Positions 16,707-25,740 of a DNA stretch of 64,000 nucleotides are shown piece by piece. The position numbers and the translations under genes are program-made. Numbering within the stretch: the stretch's first letter is position 1; every line of letters starts with the position of its first letter. This stretch comes from G965222535 sp965222535 (GTDB lineage: Bacteria > Pseudomonadota > Gammaproteobacteria > HK1): NCBI GenBank assembly GCA_965222535.1, contig OZ244957.1, positions 2,108,001 through 2,172,000 on the forward strand. Reading direction: 5' to 3'. The notes under the pieces were generated by a model. The model was not told where the DNA came from. It ran no database searches and saw only the letters and a list, made by a program, of their open reading frames with translations.

Positions 16707-17777
16707 TTACCGCTCAGCCCTAGGCGGTGGGGTGCGTGCTTGGCGTGCGTGTTGTGTCCGCGAGTACATGCGGCGGCGGCGTTCGTTGATGGTGCGATCA
16801 CCGGCCGCGGTGCCATCGTGAAAGCTGCCGAAGATCTTGTCCCATGGCGTCTCGCACGAGCCATAATTACAATCGATGAAGCGATGGTGTAGTTGGTGCA
16901 TAAAATCGCCAAGTTGCAGGCGGATGTGTTTTGTTAGTCGCACTTCGTGATAGCCGCAGTGTGAAGTTGGGCCGGCGATGGTATGCAGCATCAGGTTAAA
17001 AATCAGATGCACCGGATGACTTGCGACGACAAAATAGATCGCCACGTCGGAGTACAGTATCAAGTGTTCCAGCGGGTGCATGGCATGACCTGACCAAGGG
17101 CCGGTGTTGACGTTCTTGTGGTGCCAAGAGTGGATCCATTGATACAGCGGTTTGACATGCAGCAGGCGATGGTACCAGTAAAAATGAAAACCGCTCCAGA
17201 TCGGGATCAGCAGCATCAGCCCGATAAACCACAGCGGTTCGCCGCTGAACGTTATCAGCGTCGCGTGGCCGTTGGCATACGCCCACAGCAGCAAGGATTC
17301 CCATAATGTCGCAGCCGGCACCGAGCCGCACAGCGTCCAGAATATGTTGTCCCACACTTGGTCGCCGAAATGGAACACTTTTGAGCCAGTTGCCAGTGGT
17401 CGCGCATCGTAACGCAGTGCATCGCCTTGGCGCCGGTAAGTGAACAGGAAAAGGTGCAGGCCGCCGGCAACCAGCAGCACCAACACTAGGTTGCGCAGCC
17501 CGATCTCAAGGATCCACCGCCACTCAAAACTTTGAGCGCGTTCAAGCGATGGGGTGAACCAAGTCCACAGCGCAATCGCCACCAGCAACATCAGGAAGCG
17601 CGTGGCGGACGGTCGCCACACTTGGAACAGGTATTGCAACGCTGCGAACACCTCCAGCGGCCATTCAAAGTAAGGTGCCTGGGTGAGCGGTAACGCCGGA
17701 GTGTAATGCCAGATCGGGCGCGGGCGGTGCGTGGCGGCTGGTGCTATTTGGCAGGGATCCTCAGCTGCGGTAGTCAT
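16707..17777 (-). CDS. Sterol desaturase / fatty-acid hydroxylase family membrane enzyme
   Basis: A 356-residue di-iron membrane oxygenase of the sterol desaturase superfamily. The histidine boxes are HFYWYHRLLH, HSWHHKN followed by HAMHPLEH, and HQLHHRFIDCNYG, in the order and spacing of the family. About six hydrophobic segments (for example FLMLLVAIALWTWF and WFIGLMLLIPIW) place it in the membrane. The C-terminus is arginine-rich and proline-rich. Its substrate cannot be named from sequence. The Rieske ferredoxin gene directly downstream suggests a 2Fe-2S electron donor, as in some bacterial hydroxylase pairs. Confidence 0.85.
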   Translation of the reverse strand: MTTAAEDPCQIAPAATHRPRPIWHYTPALPLTQAPYFEWPLEVFAALQYLFQVWRPSATRFLMLLVAIALWTWFTPSLERAQSFEWRWILEIGLRNLVLVLLVAGGLHLFLFTYRRQGDALRYDARPLATGSKVFHFGDQVWDNIFWTLCGSVPAATLWESLLLWAYANGHATLITFSGEPLWFIGLMLLIPIWSGFHFYWYHRLLHVKPLYQWIHSWHHKNVNTGPWSGHAMHPLEHLILYSDVAIYFVVASHPVHLIFNLMLHTIAGPTSHCGYHEVRLTKHIRLQLGDFMHQLHHRFIDCNYGSCETPWDKIFGSFHDGTAAGDRTINERRRRMYSRTQHARQARTPPPRAER

Positions 17778-17892
17778 CGCGCTATCATTCCTAGGGAACA
17801 GTGAAGCTAAGTTTCAACGTTTGGTAGCGCGCGCTATTTGACAGTATGCAACAACGCATGTCAAGTGCGATTTGACACCGCTGCCGCGGTGT

Positions 17893-19026
17893 TTAACAGC
17901 GCCGCCTCCCCCCTCTCTGACGAATGCCTTTTATCAGGCTGCTAAAAACCTCGGCAAACAATGCTTGTGCGCTGGGCCTGCCGACCGTTATGCGAAGATG
18001 GCGGTTGAGTGGCGCAACGCTGGGCATACGCACGAAAACACCTTGTTGCTGCAAGGCATTGAGCAGCGAACGCGCGCGCAAAGGGCTGCCGACATCGATG
18101 GCGACGAAGTTGGTCGCCGACTCGACCGAGCCAAGCTCAAGTGCTTTTGCCAGCCGATAATATGCGTCGCGCCCCAGCGCGACGTTATCGATATTGCTTT
18201 GCAAATGGGTTTGATCGTGCAGCGCTGCCAGCGCCCCGGCGAGGGCGATGCGGTTGACGCCGAAATGATTGCGGATCTTGTTGAGCGCCGTGATCAGCTG
18301 AGGATGGGCGATGACGTAGCCAACGCGTGCGCCGGCCATCGCATGGGCTTTGGAGAAAGTGCGCATGCGCAGCACCCGCGGATCGGCGGTATTGAACGGC
18401 GGCGCGGCGGCTTTGGGGGCGAACTCAATATACGCTTCATCCAGAATAAATAACGTGTCTTCGGGCAAATCGCTGATGAAGCGCAAGATGGCGGCGGCAT
18501 CATGCCAAGTGCCCATCGGGTTGTCGGGATTGGCGCAATAGACCAGCGGTGCCTTAGTCGCGTGCACCCGTTCAGCCAGCGCCGCCAGATCGATGCAAGC
18601 GGCAGCATACGGCACCGTTTGCAACTGTCCGCCAAAGCCCCTGACGTGGTAGTTGAAGGTAGGGTAGGCACCATCGGAAGTTACGATCGGCGTCCCTAGC
18701 TGGGTTACCAAGCGCACGACCATGCCGAGCAGTTCATCGATCCCAGCGCCCAGCGCGATCTGCGCCATGCTGACGCCGTGGTACTTTGCCAGAGCATGGC
18801 GCAGATCATAGCCCTCGAGGTCGTTGTACCAGTGGATATCGGCTGCCGCTTCGCGCATCGCTTTGATCGCCCGAGGCGATGCGCCAAAGGCGTTTTCATT
18901 GGCCCCGAGGCGTGCTAAAAAGGGCTGACCCTGAGCGCGTTCGAGTGTCTCTGGAGCGATAAACGGCGGATCGTCTGGCAACCCGGCGACCACTTCGGTA
19001 AAGCGCAAAGCATTAACTGAGGGCAT
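17893..19026 (-). CDS. HisC-type PLP aminotransferase
   Basis: A 377-residue class I/II aminotransferase closest in pattern to histidinol-phosphate aminotransferase. GANENAFGASP near residue 41, YNDLEGYDLRHALA, CANPDNPMGT (about 164-173), LDEAYIEF with the PLP aspartate, and the Schiff-base lysine K226 in TFSKAHAMAGARVGY are all visible. No his genes for the main pathway adjoin it (the hisZ in the window is over 10 kb away), so it may be a paralogue acting on another amino acid. It is followed 115 bases later by the desaturase gene and preceded by another aminotransferase, all on the same strand. Confidence 0.85.
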   Translation of the reverse strand: MPSVNALRFTEVVAGLPDDPPFIAPETLERAQGQPFLARLGANENAFGASPRAIKAMREAAADIHWYNDLEGYDLRHALAKYHGVSMAQIALGAGIDELLGMVVRLVTQLGTPIVTSDGAYPTFNYHVRGFGGQLQTVPYAAACIDLAALAERVHATKAPLVYCANPDNPMGTWHDAAAILRFISDLPEDTLFILDEAYIEFAPKAAAPPFNTADPRVLRMRTFSKAHAMAGARVGYVIAHPQLITALNKIRNHFGVNRIALAGALAALHDQTHLQSNIDNVALGRDAYYRLAKALELGSVESATNFVAIDVGSPLRARSLLNALQQQGVFVRMPSVAPLNRHLRITVGRPSAQALFAEVFSSLIKGIRQRGGRRRC

Positions 19027-19104
19027 GATCGAAAAGTCCGCGAAGGTGCCTTTGAATGGCCATCAGGAAAGTGAGCATATCCATCAACTGCCATCAAGCC
19101 AATG

Positions 19105-20283
19105 TTACAGCGCTTGGGTAAAACGCAGGATGCGTTCGCCGGCTTCGCTAAGGACTTCGATCGGGGCCGTTAAGCTGATGCGGACATGGCCGGCGGCACT
19201 GTCGCCGAAGGTGGCTGCCGGCAGTACGCAGACGCGCTTGGTGTCCAACAAGCGTTGTGCGAATTGCTGATCGTCAAGCCCCGTGCCGCGCACGTCGGCA
19301 AGCAAAAACATGCCGCCACTTGGCCACTGGCAGCGAAGACTGGGGCAACGATCCAGATACGCGCAGAGTCGATCGCGGCGCTGGCGGTATTCTTGCTGCA
19401 TCTGCGCGGTTTCGGCAAGCACGCTCTCAAGGGCGAACGCCGCTGCATCTTGGATGAACGGGGCAACGCCAAACAGCATGCACATCAGCACGTTGTACAG
19501 GTGATTGCAGAGCGCCTCGGGTGCCACCGCCCAACCCAGCCGCCAACCTTGCATGGCATGGGATTTTGACATCGACCCTAAGGTGATGGTGCGCTCCGCC
19601 ATGCCGTGCAACCCCGCTATCGCAACGTGCGGCGCATCGTAAGTGTAATCGCTATAGACCTCATCGCTGATGACCCACAGATCGTGCTCGCAGGCAATTC
19701 GCGCAATGCCGTCAAGCGTCTCACGCGATGATACCGCGCCGGTGGGGTTGTGCGGGGTGTTGAGCACGATCGCTCGCGTGCGCGAGGTGACTGCCGCCGC
19801 TACCCGTGCCGCATTGAGGGCAAAGCCATCGCCATCAGCGCCGGCCAGTGACACATCCACGCGCGTTGCAGCAACGGCATCGAACACCCCTTCGTAGGTC
19901 ACATAGCGCGGTTCCGGCACGATGCACTCAGTGCCAGCCTGCAAGGTGCACAGCACTGCAGTGAACAGTGCATTTTGCGCTCCAGGAAACACCACCACAT
20001 TAGCGGCGCTGACCGGCTGCCCGCTGATGCGCTGGTGCTGTCGCGCGATCACCGCACGCAACTCAGGCTCGCCACCGACTCCGGCGTATTTGGTGCGCCC
20101 GGCGCGCAAGCGCTGCACTGCATGCTCAACGATCGCTTGGGGCGTTGCGTGATCGGGATCGCCGACGCTGAGCAGGATCACCGGCTCGCCAGCGGCGGCG
20201 CGGCGCTTGCCTTCATCATGGATGCGCCACGCATACGAGGCATCGGTATCTAAGCGCTTGGTTAGAGTAGTGAACGACGGCAT
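19105..20283 (-). CDS. Class I/II aminotransferase, arginine:pyruvate transaminase-like
   Basis: A 392-residue fold-type I PLP enzyme. SVGDPDHATPQAIVEHAVQ, GAQNALFTAVLCTLQ, LNTPHNPTGAVSSRETL, VISDEVYSDYTYD and the lysine motif SMSKSHAMQGWRLGW (K240) are seen. The overall pattern, including EPRYVTYEGVF and the CMLFGVAPFIQDAA segment, closely follows AruH, the arginine:pyruvate transaminase of Pseudomonas. The family also contains aspartate/tyrosine enzymes, so the substrate is inference. It lies 78 bases upstream of the HisC-type gene and the two may be co-transcribed. Confidence 0.8.
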   Translation of the reverse strand: MPSFTTLTKRLDTDASYAWRIHDEGKRRAAAGEPVILLSVGDPDHATPQAIVEHAVQRLRAGRTKYAGVGGEPELRAVIARQHQRISGQPVSAANVVVFPGAQNALFTAVLCTLQAGTECIVPEPRYVTYEGVFDAVAATRVDVSLAGADGDGFALNAARVAAAVTSRTRAIVLNTPHNPTGAVSSRETLDGIARIACEHDLWVISDEVYSDYTYDAPHVAIAGLHGMAERTITLGSMSKSHAMQGWRLGWAVAPEALCNHLYNVLMCMLFGVAPFIQDAAAFALESVLAETAQMQQEYRQRRDRLCAYLDRCPSLRCQWPSGGMFLLADVRGTGLDDQQFAQRLLDTKRVCVLPAATFGDSAAGHVRISLTAPIEVLSEAGERILRFTQAL

Positions 20284-20414
20284 CTAGCTAGCCTCATCGG
20301 GATTCGCGAAAAATCTAAGTGGGATGAAAAAAGCTTCGAGAAGCTGCCTGAGCGCAGTACAAGAGCGGCATGGCAAGCCGCTGTGACAAGCTATTGTCAG
20401 CCGCCGCTCAAGCC

Positions 20415-20469
20415 GGCATCATACGGCATCATACGGCATCATACGGCATCATACGGCATCATACGGCAT
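20415..20469. repeat. 10-bp tandem repeat, 5.5 copies
   Basis: The unit GGCATCATAC is repeated exactly five times and followed by GGCAT, between the aruH-like gene and the SDR gene. It contains no partial gene. It could be a slippage-prone tract or a protein-binding array upstream of the minus-strand aminotransferase gene. Confidence 0.95.
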
Positions 20470-20538
20470 GAACTGCAGACGCACTATCGCTGCTGTGGCG
20501 GCACCCGCCTTGGGGCCGTGGGGATGCCAACGGACGAT

Positions 20539-21219
20539 TCAGAAACGTTCGCACCAAGGACGCAGCTCGACTTCCCAGGTCCAGGCACTGCGTGGCTGTT
20601 GATAGACATGCCAATAGGTGTCAGCGATTGCATCGGCATCCAAGTATTCATCCTGTGAAGCTTTCAATCGCTGGTTCGCAATGCCGCCATCGATGACGAA
20701 GTGGGCAACATGGATATTCTGCGGTGCCAATTCGCGCGCTAAACTCTGCGCTAGGCCGCGCAACGCAAACTTGCCCATCGCAAAGCTCGAAGAATTGGCA
20801 TAGCCCTTGACGCTTGCCGAAGCGCCAGTGAACAGGATCGTCCCGCGGCCAAGCTCCAACATCCGCCGCGCCGCCTGCTGAGCCACTAGGAAAGCGCCGA
20901 AAGCGGTTACTCGCAGCGCGTACGCAACCTCCTCCGGCGCTAATTCAACGACTGCTCCGCGCACCCTAGCGCTGGGGTTATACAACACCACCTCCGGCAC
21001 CCCCTCGCGCTGGCAAACGTCATCAAACAGCGTTACCACCTGCGCTGCATCGGTGACGTCACAAGCCACCGCCCGTGCACCGCTTTCGCTGCACAGCGCC
21101 TCTAAGTGCTGTGGTTGCCGTGCGGCGACCACAGCCTGCATCCCCTGTCGGCAAACACGCCGCGTAAACGCCGCACTCAGTCCGCGACCGGCACCGACGA
21201 TCAAAGCTACGTTTGTCAT
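20539..21219 (-). CDS. SDR-family oxidoreductase with Tyr-to-Phe active site
   Basis: A 226-residue short-chain dehydrogenase/reductase. The N-terminal cofactor motif is VGAGRGLSAAFTRR, followed by CDVTD (adenine-binding acid) and LYNPSA in place of the usual NNAG. The catalytic Y-x-x-x-K is altered: after TGASASVKG the sequence reads SSFAMGKFALRG, with Phe where the Tyr is expected. The protein may have a non-standard mechanism or only bind nucleotide. It lies alone on the minus strand between the tandem repeat and ugd. Confidence 0.8.
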   Translation of the reverse strand: MTNVALIVGAGRGLSAAFTRRVCRQGMQAVVAARQPQHLEALCSESGARAVACDVTDAAQVVTLFDDVCQREGVPEVVLYNPSARVRGAVVELAPEEVAYALRVTAFGAFLVAQQAARRMLELGRGTILFTGASASVKGYANSSSFAMGKFALRGLAQSLARELAPQNIHVAHFVIDGGIANQRLKASQDEYLDADAIADTYWHVYQQPRSAWTWEVELRPWCERF

Positions 21220-21335
21220 GGCAGAGGAATAGTGAGAACCTGTTGACCAGAAAAGAGATTTTGCGCTTGAGGTAGCTGTTTATCCGCTACCCGGTGTGTG
21301 CAGCTAACGTGTGCCCTGCGTTTACTGATCTCATA

Positions 21336-22670
21336 TCACACGATACTTGAAGGTGCCTGCGGCTTCAGCGTGCGCCCGACATCAGTGTAACTGAAACCCA
21401 GTGCGACCATAGCGTCGGAGGTATAGATGTTGCGCAGATCGACGATCGCGTTACCGCGCATTTGACGTTTGATGCGCCGCAGGTCGAGATCACGGTATTC
21501 ATCCCATTCGGTCAGGATCAGCAACGCATCGGCGTCTGTGGCCGCGCTGTAGGCATCATCGCAATAGGTAATGTGCGGAGGCAGCAAAGCCTTCGCCGCC
21601 GCCATGCCTTGCGGGTCGTGAACACGCAGGCCAGCGCCGTTATCCAACAGTTGCGGCAGAATAAAAAGCGCAGGTGCGGCGCGCATGTCATCGGTTTCGG
21701 GCTTATAGGTAAGCCCCAGCACGGCGATCGTCTTACCGCTTTCGTTGCCTCCCAGAGCCTCGCGCAGCTTGCCAATCATGCGCCCGCGTTGGGCTTTGTT
21801 GACTTTGATCCCAGCCTCTACAATGCACAGTGGCACTGCGTTTTCTTGCCCGATATGCGCCAATGCTTGGGTATCCTTGGGGAGGCATGAACCACCATAC
21901 CCCGGCCCAGGATGGAGGCATTCAGCCCCGATGCGCCGATCAAGCCCAATCCCACGCGCAACATCATGGACATCCACATTGAGGGCTTCGCATAGATTGG
22001 CGATCTCGTTGATAAAGCTGATTTTGGTGGCGAGGAACGCATTGCTGACGTATTTAATCATCTCAGCGGCTTGCGGTGAAGTGACCATCAGCGGCACGTT
22101 TTTCACATCCAGTGGACGGTATAAACGCCGCAGCAAGTGCTCTGCGCGGGTACTCTCGACACCTATCACGACGCGGTCGGGGTGCATGAAATCATCCAAC
22201 GCAACGCCTTCGCGCAAAAATTCTGGATTGGAGGCGACCTCTGTATCGCCATCGGGCGCTTCCTTACGCAGCAGCAGTTGAACCTGGCGTACCGTCCCTA
22301 CCGGCGCGGTTGACTTATGCACCACTACAGTGTAGCCCTGCAAGTAGGGAATGAGTGCGCGCACGGCGCTATAAAGGTGGGTCAGATCGGCACCGCCAGC
22401 GCCATCCCGCGAAGGCGTGCCGACTGCGATAAAAACCACATCAGCGGTGCTGACAGCCGCATACGAAGTGGTGAAGATCAGCCGCCCGGCTGATTGGTTG
22501 CGCATCACTATCGCGGCAAGCCCCGGCTCGTAGATCGGGATCTCCCCGGCTTTCAACTGGGCGATCTTTTGCTTCGCGCTGTCCACGCAATGGACGCTTT
22601 CGCCAAATTCAGCAAAGCATGCTGCTGACACCAAGCCGACATAGCCGGCACCGATCATGACTATCTTCAT
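21336..22670 (-). CDS. ugd: UDP-glucose 6-dehydrogenase
   Basis: Converts UDP-glucose to UDP-glucuronate for surface polysaccharides. The 444-residue protein has the N-terminal NAD motif IGAGYVGLVSAACFAE, FIAVGTPSRDG, KSTAPVGT, EFLREGVALDDF, the catalytic cysteine C262 in GPGYGGSCLPKD, and the C-terminal LGLTYKPETDDMRAAP block. Length is standard. sthA follows 28 bases from it on the upstream side, so the two may be in one transcript. No glycosyltransferase or other capsule gene is adjacent. Confidence 0.96.
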   Translation of the reverse strand: MKIVMIGAGYVGLVSAACFAEFGESVHCVDSAKQKIAQLKAGEIPIYEPGLAAIVMRNQSAGRLIFTTSYAAVSTADVVFIAVGTPSRDGAGGADLTHLYSAVRALIPYLQGYTVVVHKSTAPVGTVRQVQLLLRKEAPDGDTEVASNPEFLREGVALDDFMHPDRVVIGVESTRAEHLLRRLYRPLDVKNVPLMVTSPQAAEMIKYVSNAFLATKISFINEIANLCEALNVDVHDVARGIGLDRRIGAECLHPGPGYGGSCLPKDTQALAHIGQENAVPLCIVEAGIKVNKAQRGRMIGKLREALGGNESGKTIAVLGLTYKPETDDMRAAPALFILPQLLDNGAGLRVHDPQGMAAAKALLPPHITYCDDAYSAATDADALLILTEWDEYRDLDLRRIKRQMRGNAIVDLRNIYTSDAMVALGFSYTDVGRTLKPQAPSSIV

Positions 22671-22697
22671 CTTAGATCCAAGCGGCGTGCGTTCTTG

Positions 22698-24113
22698 CTA
22701 ATCCGACGCTAGGCGATTTAATCCATTCAGCGCTGCAACCCGATACGCTTCGGCCATGGTTGGGTAATTGAAGGTGGTCTCGACAAAATACTCAATCCGA
22801 TTGGCGGTGCCGCTTTGCGACATGATGGCTTGCCCAATGTGGATGATTTCCGCTGCCTGGTGGCCGAAACAATGGATCCCCAGAATTTCGTGGGTATCAA
22901 GATGAAACAGCAACTTGAGCATGCCGACCGTGCGATCGGTGATCTGCGCCCTAGCGATACTGCGAAAGAATGCACGCCCGACTTCGTAGGGTACTTTGGC
23001 GTCGGTTAGCTCGCTCTCGGTGGGACCGACCGAGCTGATTTCAGGGTCGGTGTAAATTCCCGAGGGGATGTGCTCGATCAAGCGATACGCGCACTCACCA
23101 AACGCGATATGGGTGGCGGCGAAGCGCCCTTGATCGTAGCTCGCACTCGCCAAGCTGGGAAACCCAATGACATCGCCGACGGCGTAGATATGCAGTTGAC
23201 TGGTCTGGTAATTCTCATTGATCGCAATACGCCCACTTTGATCCGGCGTTATCCCCAGCGACTCAAGGTTCATGGAGTTGGTGTTGCCGCTGCGACCGTT
23301 AGCCCACAGCAACAGATGAGCACGGATGCGTTTACCGGATTGCAAGTGCAACGTTACGCTTTGCTCGCTGGCCTCAATGCGTTCATATTCTTCGTTATGG
23401 CGAATGACGACCCCTTGATGGCGCAGATGGTAGCCCAGCGCATCGGTAATTTCATCGTCGAGGAACGACAGTAACTGCCGGCGTGTATTAACTAGGTTGG
23501 TCTTGATGCCGAAATTGGCGAAGATCGATGCGTATTCGCAACCAATCACGCCGGCACCGTAGATAATGATTGAGCGCGGCGCTAATCCAGGTTGCAAAAT
23601 GGTGTCGCTGTCGTGGATCAAAGGGTGCTCAAAATCCACATCGGAGGGGTGGTAGGGGCGCGACCCCACGGCAATGACGAACCGATCGGCAGTGTATTGG
23701 GTTGTGCGGTCATCAGCCGTTTCAACCTCAATGGTATGGGGGTCAATAAATCGCGCCGCGCCATGGATGATATCCACATGGTTACGGTAGTAGAAGCCTT
23801 CACGCATCCGCGTTTGCTTACGCACCACGCTATCCGCCGCTGAGAGCAACTGCGGGTAACCGATATCCGACAACACCTCTCCTGATGCGCCCAACGAAAG
23901 CAGCGGATTACGGCGATTATTCGCCAGTTCCCTGACCGCGTGGCGCAGGGCTTTGCTTGGAATTGTGCCCCAATGCGTACAGCCTCCGCCAACCGAGAGA
24001 TGTTTTTCGATTATCGCGACCCGTTTACCCGATTTCACCAGCTTCATTGCAGCCCCTTCGCCGCCAGGGCCGCTACCGATCACCAATACATCGTAGTGTG
24101 TAGGTTGCATCAC
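22698..24113 (-). CDS. sthA: Soluble pyridine nucleotide transhydrogenase
   Basis: SthA is a FAD enzyme that moves hydride between NADPH and NAD. The 471-residue protein has the FAD motif VIGSGPGGEGAAMKL (residues 11-25), GGGCTHWGTIPSKALRH, the second Rossmann motif IYGAGVIGCEYASIFA, and the dimerisation domain with GIHCFGHQAAEIIHIG. As in SthA and unlike lipoamide dehydrogenase, the second redox cysteine is replaced (CTHWGT), so no active disulfide exists. The start is ATG 24113. A family A repeat lies just upstream at 24125-24220. Confidence 0.96.
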   Translation of the reverse strand: MMQPTHYDVLVIGSGPGGEGAAMKLVKSGKRVAIIEKHLSVGGGCTHWGTIPSKALRHAVRELANNRRNPLLSLGASGEVLSDIGYPQLLSAADSVVRKQTRMREGFYYRNHVDIIHGAARFIDPHTIEVETADDRTTQYTADRFVIAVGSRPYHPSDVDFEHPLIHDSDTILQPGLAPRSIIIYGAGVIGCEYASIFANFGIKTNLVNTRRQLLSFLDDEITDALGYHLRHQGVVIRHNEEYERIEASEQSVTLHLQSGKRIRAHLLLWANGRSGNTNSMNLESLGITPDQSGRIAINENYQTSQLHIYAVGDVIGFPSLASASYDQGRFAATHIAFGECAYRLIEHIPSGIYTDPEISSVGPTESELTDAKVPYEVGRAFFRSIARAQITDRTVGMLKLLFHLDTHEILGIHCFGHQAAEIIHIGQAIMSQSGTANRIEYFVETTFNYPTMAEAYRVAALNGLNRLASD

Positions 24114-24124
24114 TTTATTCTCTA

Positions 24125-24220
24125 GGAACCTCGAAAAACCTCAACGGATGGGGGTGGGGGAAGGGATATCATTGCCTGTATCGTAAGCTATTGATTTATA
24201 ACCCTTTACCCAATAGACAA
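24125..24220 (-). repeat. Intergenic repeat family A, inverted copy
   Basis: On the minus strand this copy carries the usual features: the right end GGAACCTCGAAAAACCTCAA (read on the plus strand at 24126), then GGGAAGGG, the TCGTAAGC and TTGATTTATAA blocks, and CCCAATAGACAAG. It shares these with 3023-3143 and 38592-38752 in reverse orientation. Confidence 0.75.
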
Positions 24221-24463
24221 GATCCGCAGGGCCCCCTCCCTGATTCCGCGTCATGGCTCCTCTTACAGATGTTGAGCGCCTTGAACAACGGCAATCGAAC
24301 GGGGCGATAAAGGGACGAGCGCAGGTCAGGGAAAGGGAGCGCCAGCGACCAGCATAAGGCGTTGATTGCTGACCCGCTTCGCGCAGACCGCACGGGTGAT
24401 CGGGGCGTGGTCAAGCGCTGGTAAGCGTCACCCAGCACCGCCCGCAGCGCTTTGAAAACGGCT

Positions 24464-25333
24464 TCAGTCGAGCAGTTTAAGCGCATACAGATGTGACCAG
24501 AATTTGCCGGTGACCAGTAACTGTTCGCTATCCGGCAGCCAAGCAATCCCGTTCAGGAACTCGGCAGCGTCATTCACGGCGCTTTCGTCCGCCACCAGTT
24601 GACTCAGATCCAGCCAGCCGGTGACCGCGCCGCTTTCAACATCAATCCGCGCGATACGCTCGCTGCGCCACACATTAGCGAACAATTGATCGTCAACAAA
24701 CTCCAGCTCGTTCAGTTCACTCAGCGGTTGATCTTCATCAAACACCGCTACCTGATCGATGATCGAAAGCGATTGTGGATCGAGAAAGCGCAACGTGTCG
24801 CTACCGTCGCTGACGATAAAACGCACGCCGTCGAACGCAATCCCCCACCCCTGATACGGGTATTCAATGCGATCGAGGAGTGAAAAATCAACCAACTGGT
24901 AGCGCAACAGCACCTGCGAGGTCCAGGTCAACTGTACAATCGCATCATGCGCAACAGCGATGCCTTCAGCGAATAGCGAAGACCCCAGTGAGCGCAATTG
25001 CATCACGCGACCATCGCGCAGACGGATCTTGCGCAGCGACGACTGACCGCGCAACCCGGTGCTCTCATACAAAGCCCCTTGATGCCATGCCAGTCCTTGG
25101 GTGTAGGCTTTGGCATCATGGGGATAACGGGCTTGCACCTGGTACTCAATTAACGGTGCCGCCGCCCCTTGCATCAGCGGGTTGAACAGCAGGACTAAAG
25201 CGCAAAGAGCAAGACTGCTCAAACGCAGCAACGTGCTGCGTCCAGCCTTGACTCGGTGTATTTCATCCGCGTTGCAAGCGGTGCCGCGCTGATACAGCGG
25301 ATGGTGACGAGCGATGGGCGAAGAGATAATCAT
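24464..25333 (-). CDS. Glutamine cyclotransferase (glutaminyl-peptide cyclotransferase)
   Basis: A secreted beta-propeller enzyme that cyclises N-terminal glutamine to pyroglutamate. After a signal peptide (hydrophobic LSSLALCALVLLFNP, cleavage near GAAA), the 289-residue protein has YTQGLAWHQGALYESTGLRG, the EGIAVAHDAIVQLTW block, GWGIAFDGVRFIVSDGSD, and LNGIAWLPDSEQLLVTGK near the end, all typical of the plant/bacterial QC family. The frame opens with TTG 25336; ATG 25333 is used. The start lies inside the 3' end of the ferredoxin gene (about 70-base overlap), which implies coupled translation. No substrate protein is evident. Confidence 0.88.
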   Translation of the reverse strand: MIISSPIARHHPLYQRGTACNADEIHRVKAGRSTLLRLSSLALCALVLLFNPLMQGAAAPLIEYQVQARYPHDAKAYTQGLAWHQGALYESTGLRGQSSLRKIRLRDGRVMQLRSLGSSLFAEGIAVAHDAIVQLTWTSQVLLRYQLVDFSLLDRIEYPYQGWGIAFDGVRFIVSDGSDTLRFLDPQSLSIIDQVAVFDEDQPLSELNELEFVDDQLFANVWRSERIARIDVESGAVTGWLDLSQLVADESAVNDAAEFLNGIAWLPDSEQLLVTGKFWSHLYALKLLD

Positions 25334-25700
25334 CAACTGGGATTCCGTTCAGCAAGTGTTGCTGGATAATGCGTTCAAGCACCTCTGGGGTGCAGCTGTG
25401 GTACCACACCCCGTCAGGATAAACTACTGCAATCGGCCCGTACATACAAACCCGCAAACAGTTGGCTTTGGTGCGATATACCGTACCATTTTGCGATAGC
25501 CCGAGGTCAATCAAGCGTTGCTTGAGATAATCCCATGAGACAAGGCTCAAAGTGCGCCCGCTGCACTTCGGTTGCGTTTGATCGCAACACAGGAAAATAT
25601 GCCGCTGGATAGCGCCGATATGCAGCGCCTCAGCGGTGTTTTGCAGCAACTGCGGCGTCTTCCCGGCAGCGGCGGATATGCGCTCAGTCATGTCATACAC
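25263..25700 (-). CDS. Thioredoxin-like [2Fe-2S] ferredoxin
   Basis: A 145-residue protein of the thioredoxin-like 2Fe-2S ferredoxin family. Cluster cysteines are C38/C39 and C46 in FLCCDQTQPKCSGR, and C81 and C85 in ANCLRVCMYGPIAVVYPDG. The Y-H-S-C-T-P-E-V-L-E-R-I segment and the terminal YLF are family-typical. Electron partners are unknown. It shares about 70 bases with the following glutamine cyclotransferase gene. The first ATG is 25700; the ATG three codons later is an alternative. Confidence 0.88.
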   Translation of the reverse strand: MYDMTERISAAAGKTPQLLQNTAEALHIGAIQRHIFLCCDQTQPKCSGRTLSLVSWDYLKQRLIDLGLSQNGTVYRTKANCLRVCMYGPIAVVYPDGVWYHSCTPEVLERIIQQHLLNGIPVDDYLFAHRSSPSAVSARHRLQRG

Positions 25701-25740
25701 GGCAGGGTGAAGGCGGCTACGGTAGCCACTCGTTAGGAGA

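Noticed and set aside
24196..24546. Minus-strand frame of 116 codons overlapping the glutamine cyclotransferase end
   Set aside because: It is in another frame of the cyclotransferase gene and the repeat, and shows no recognisable domain.
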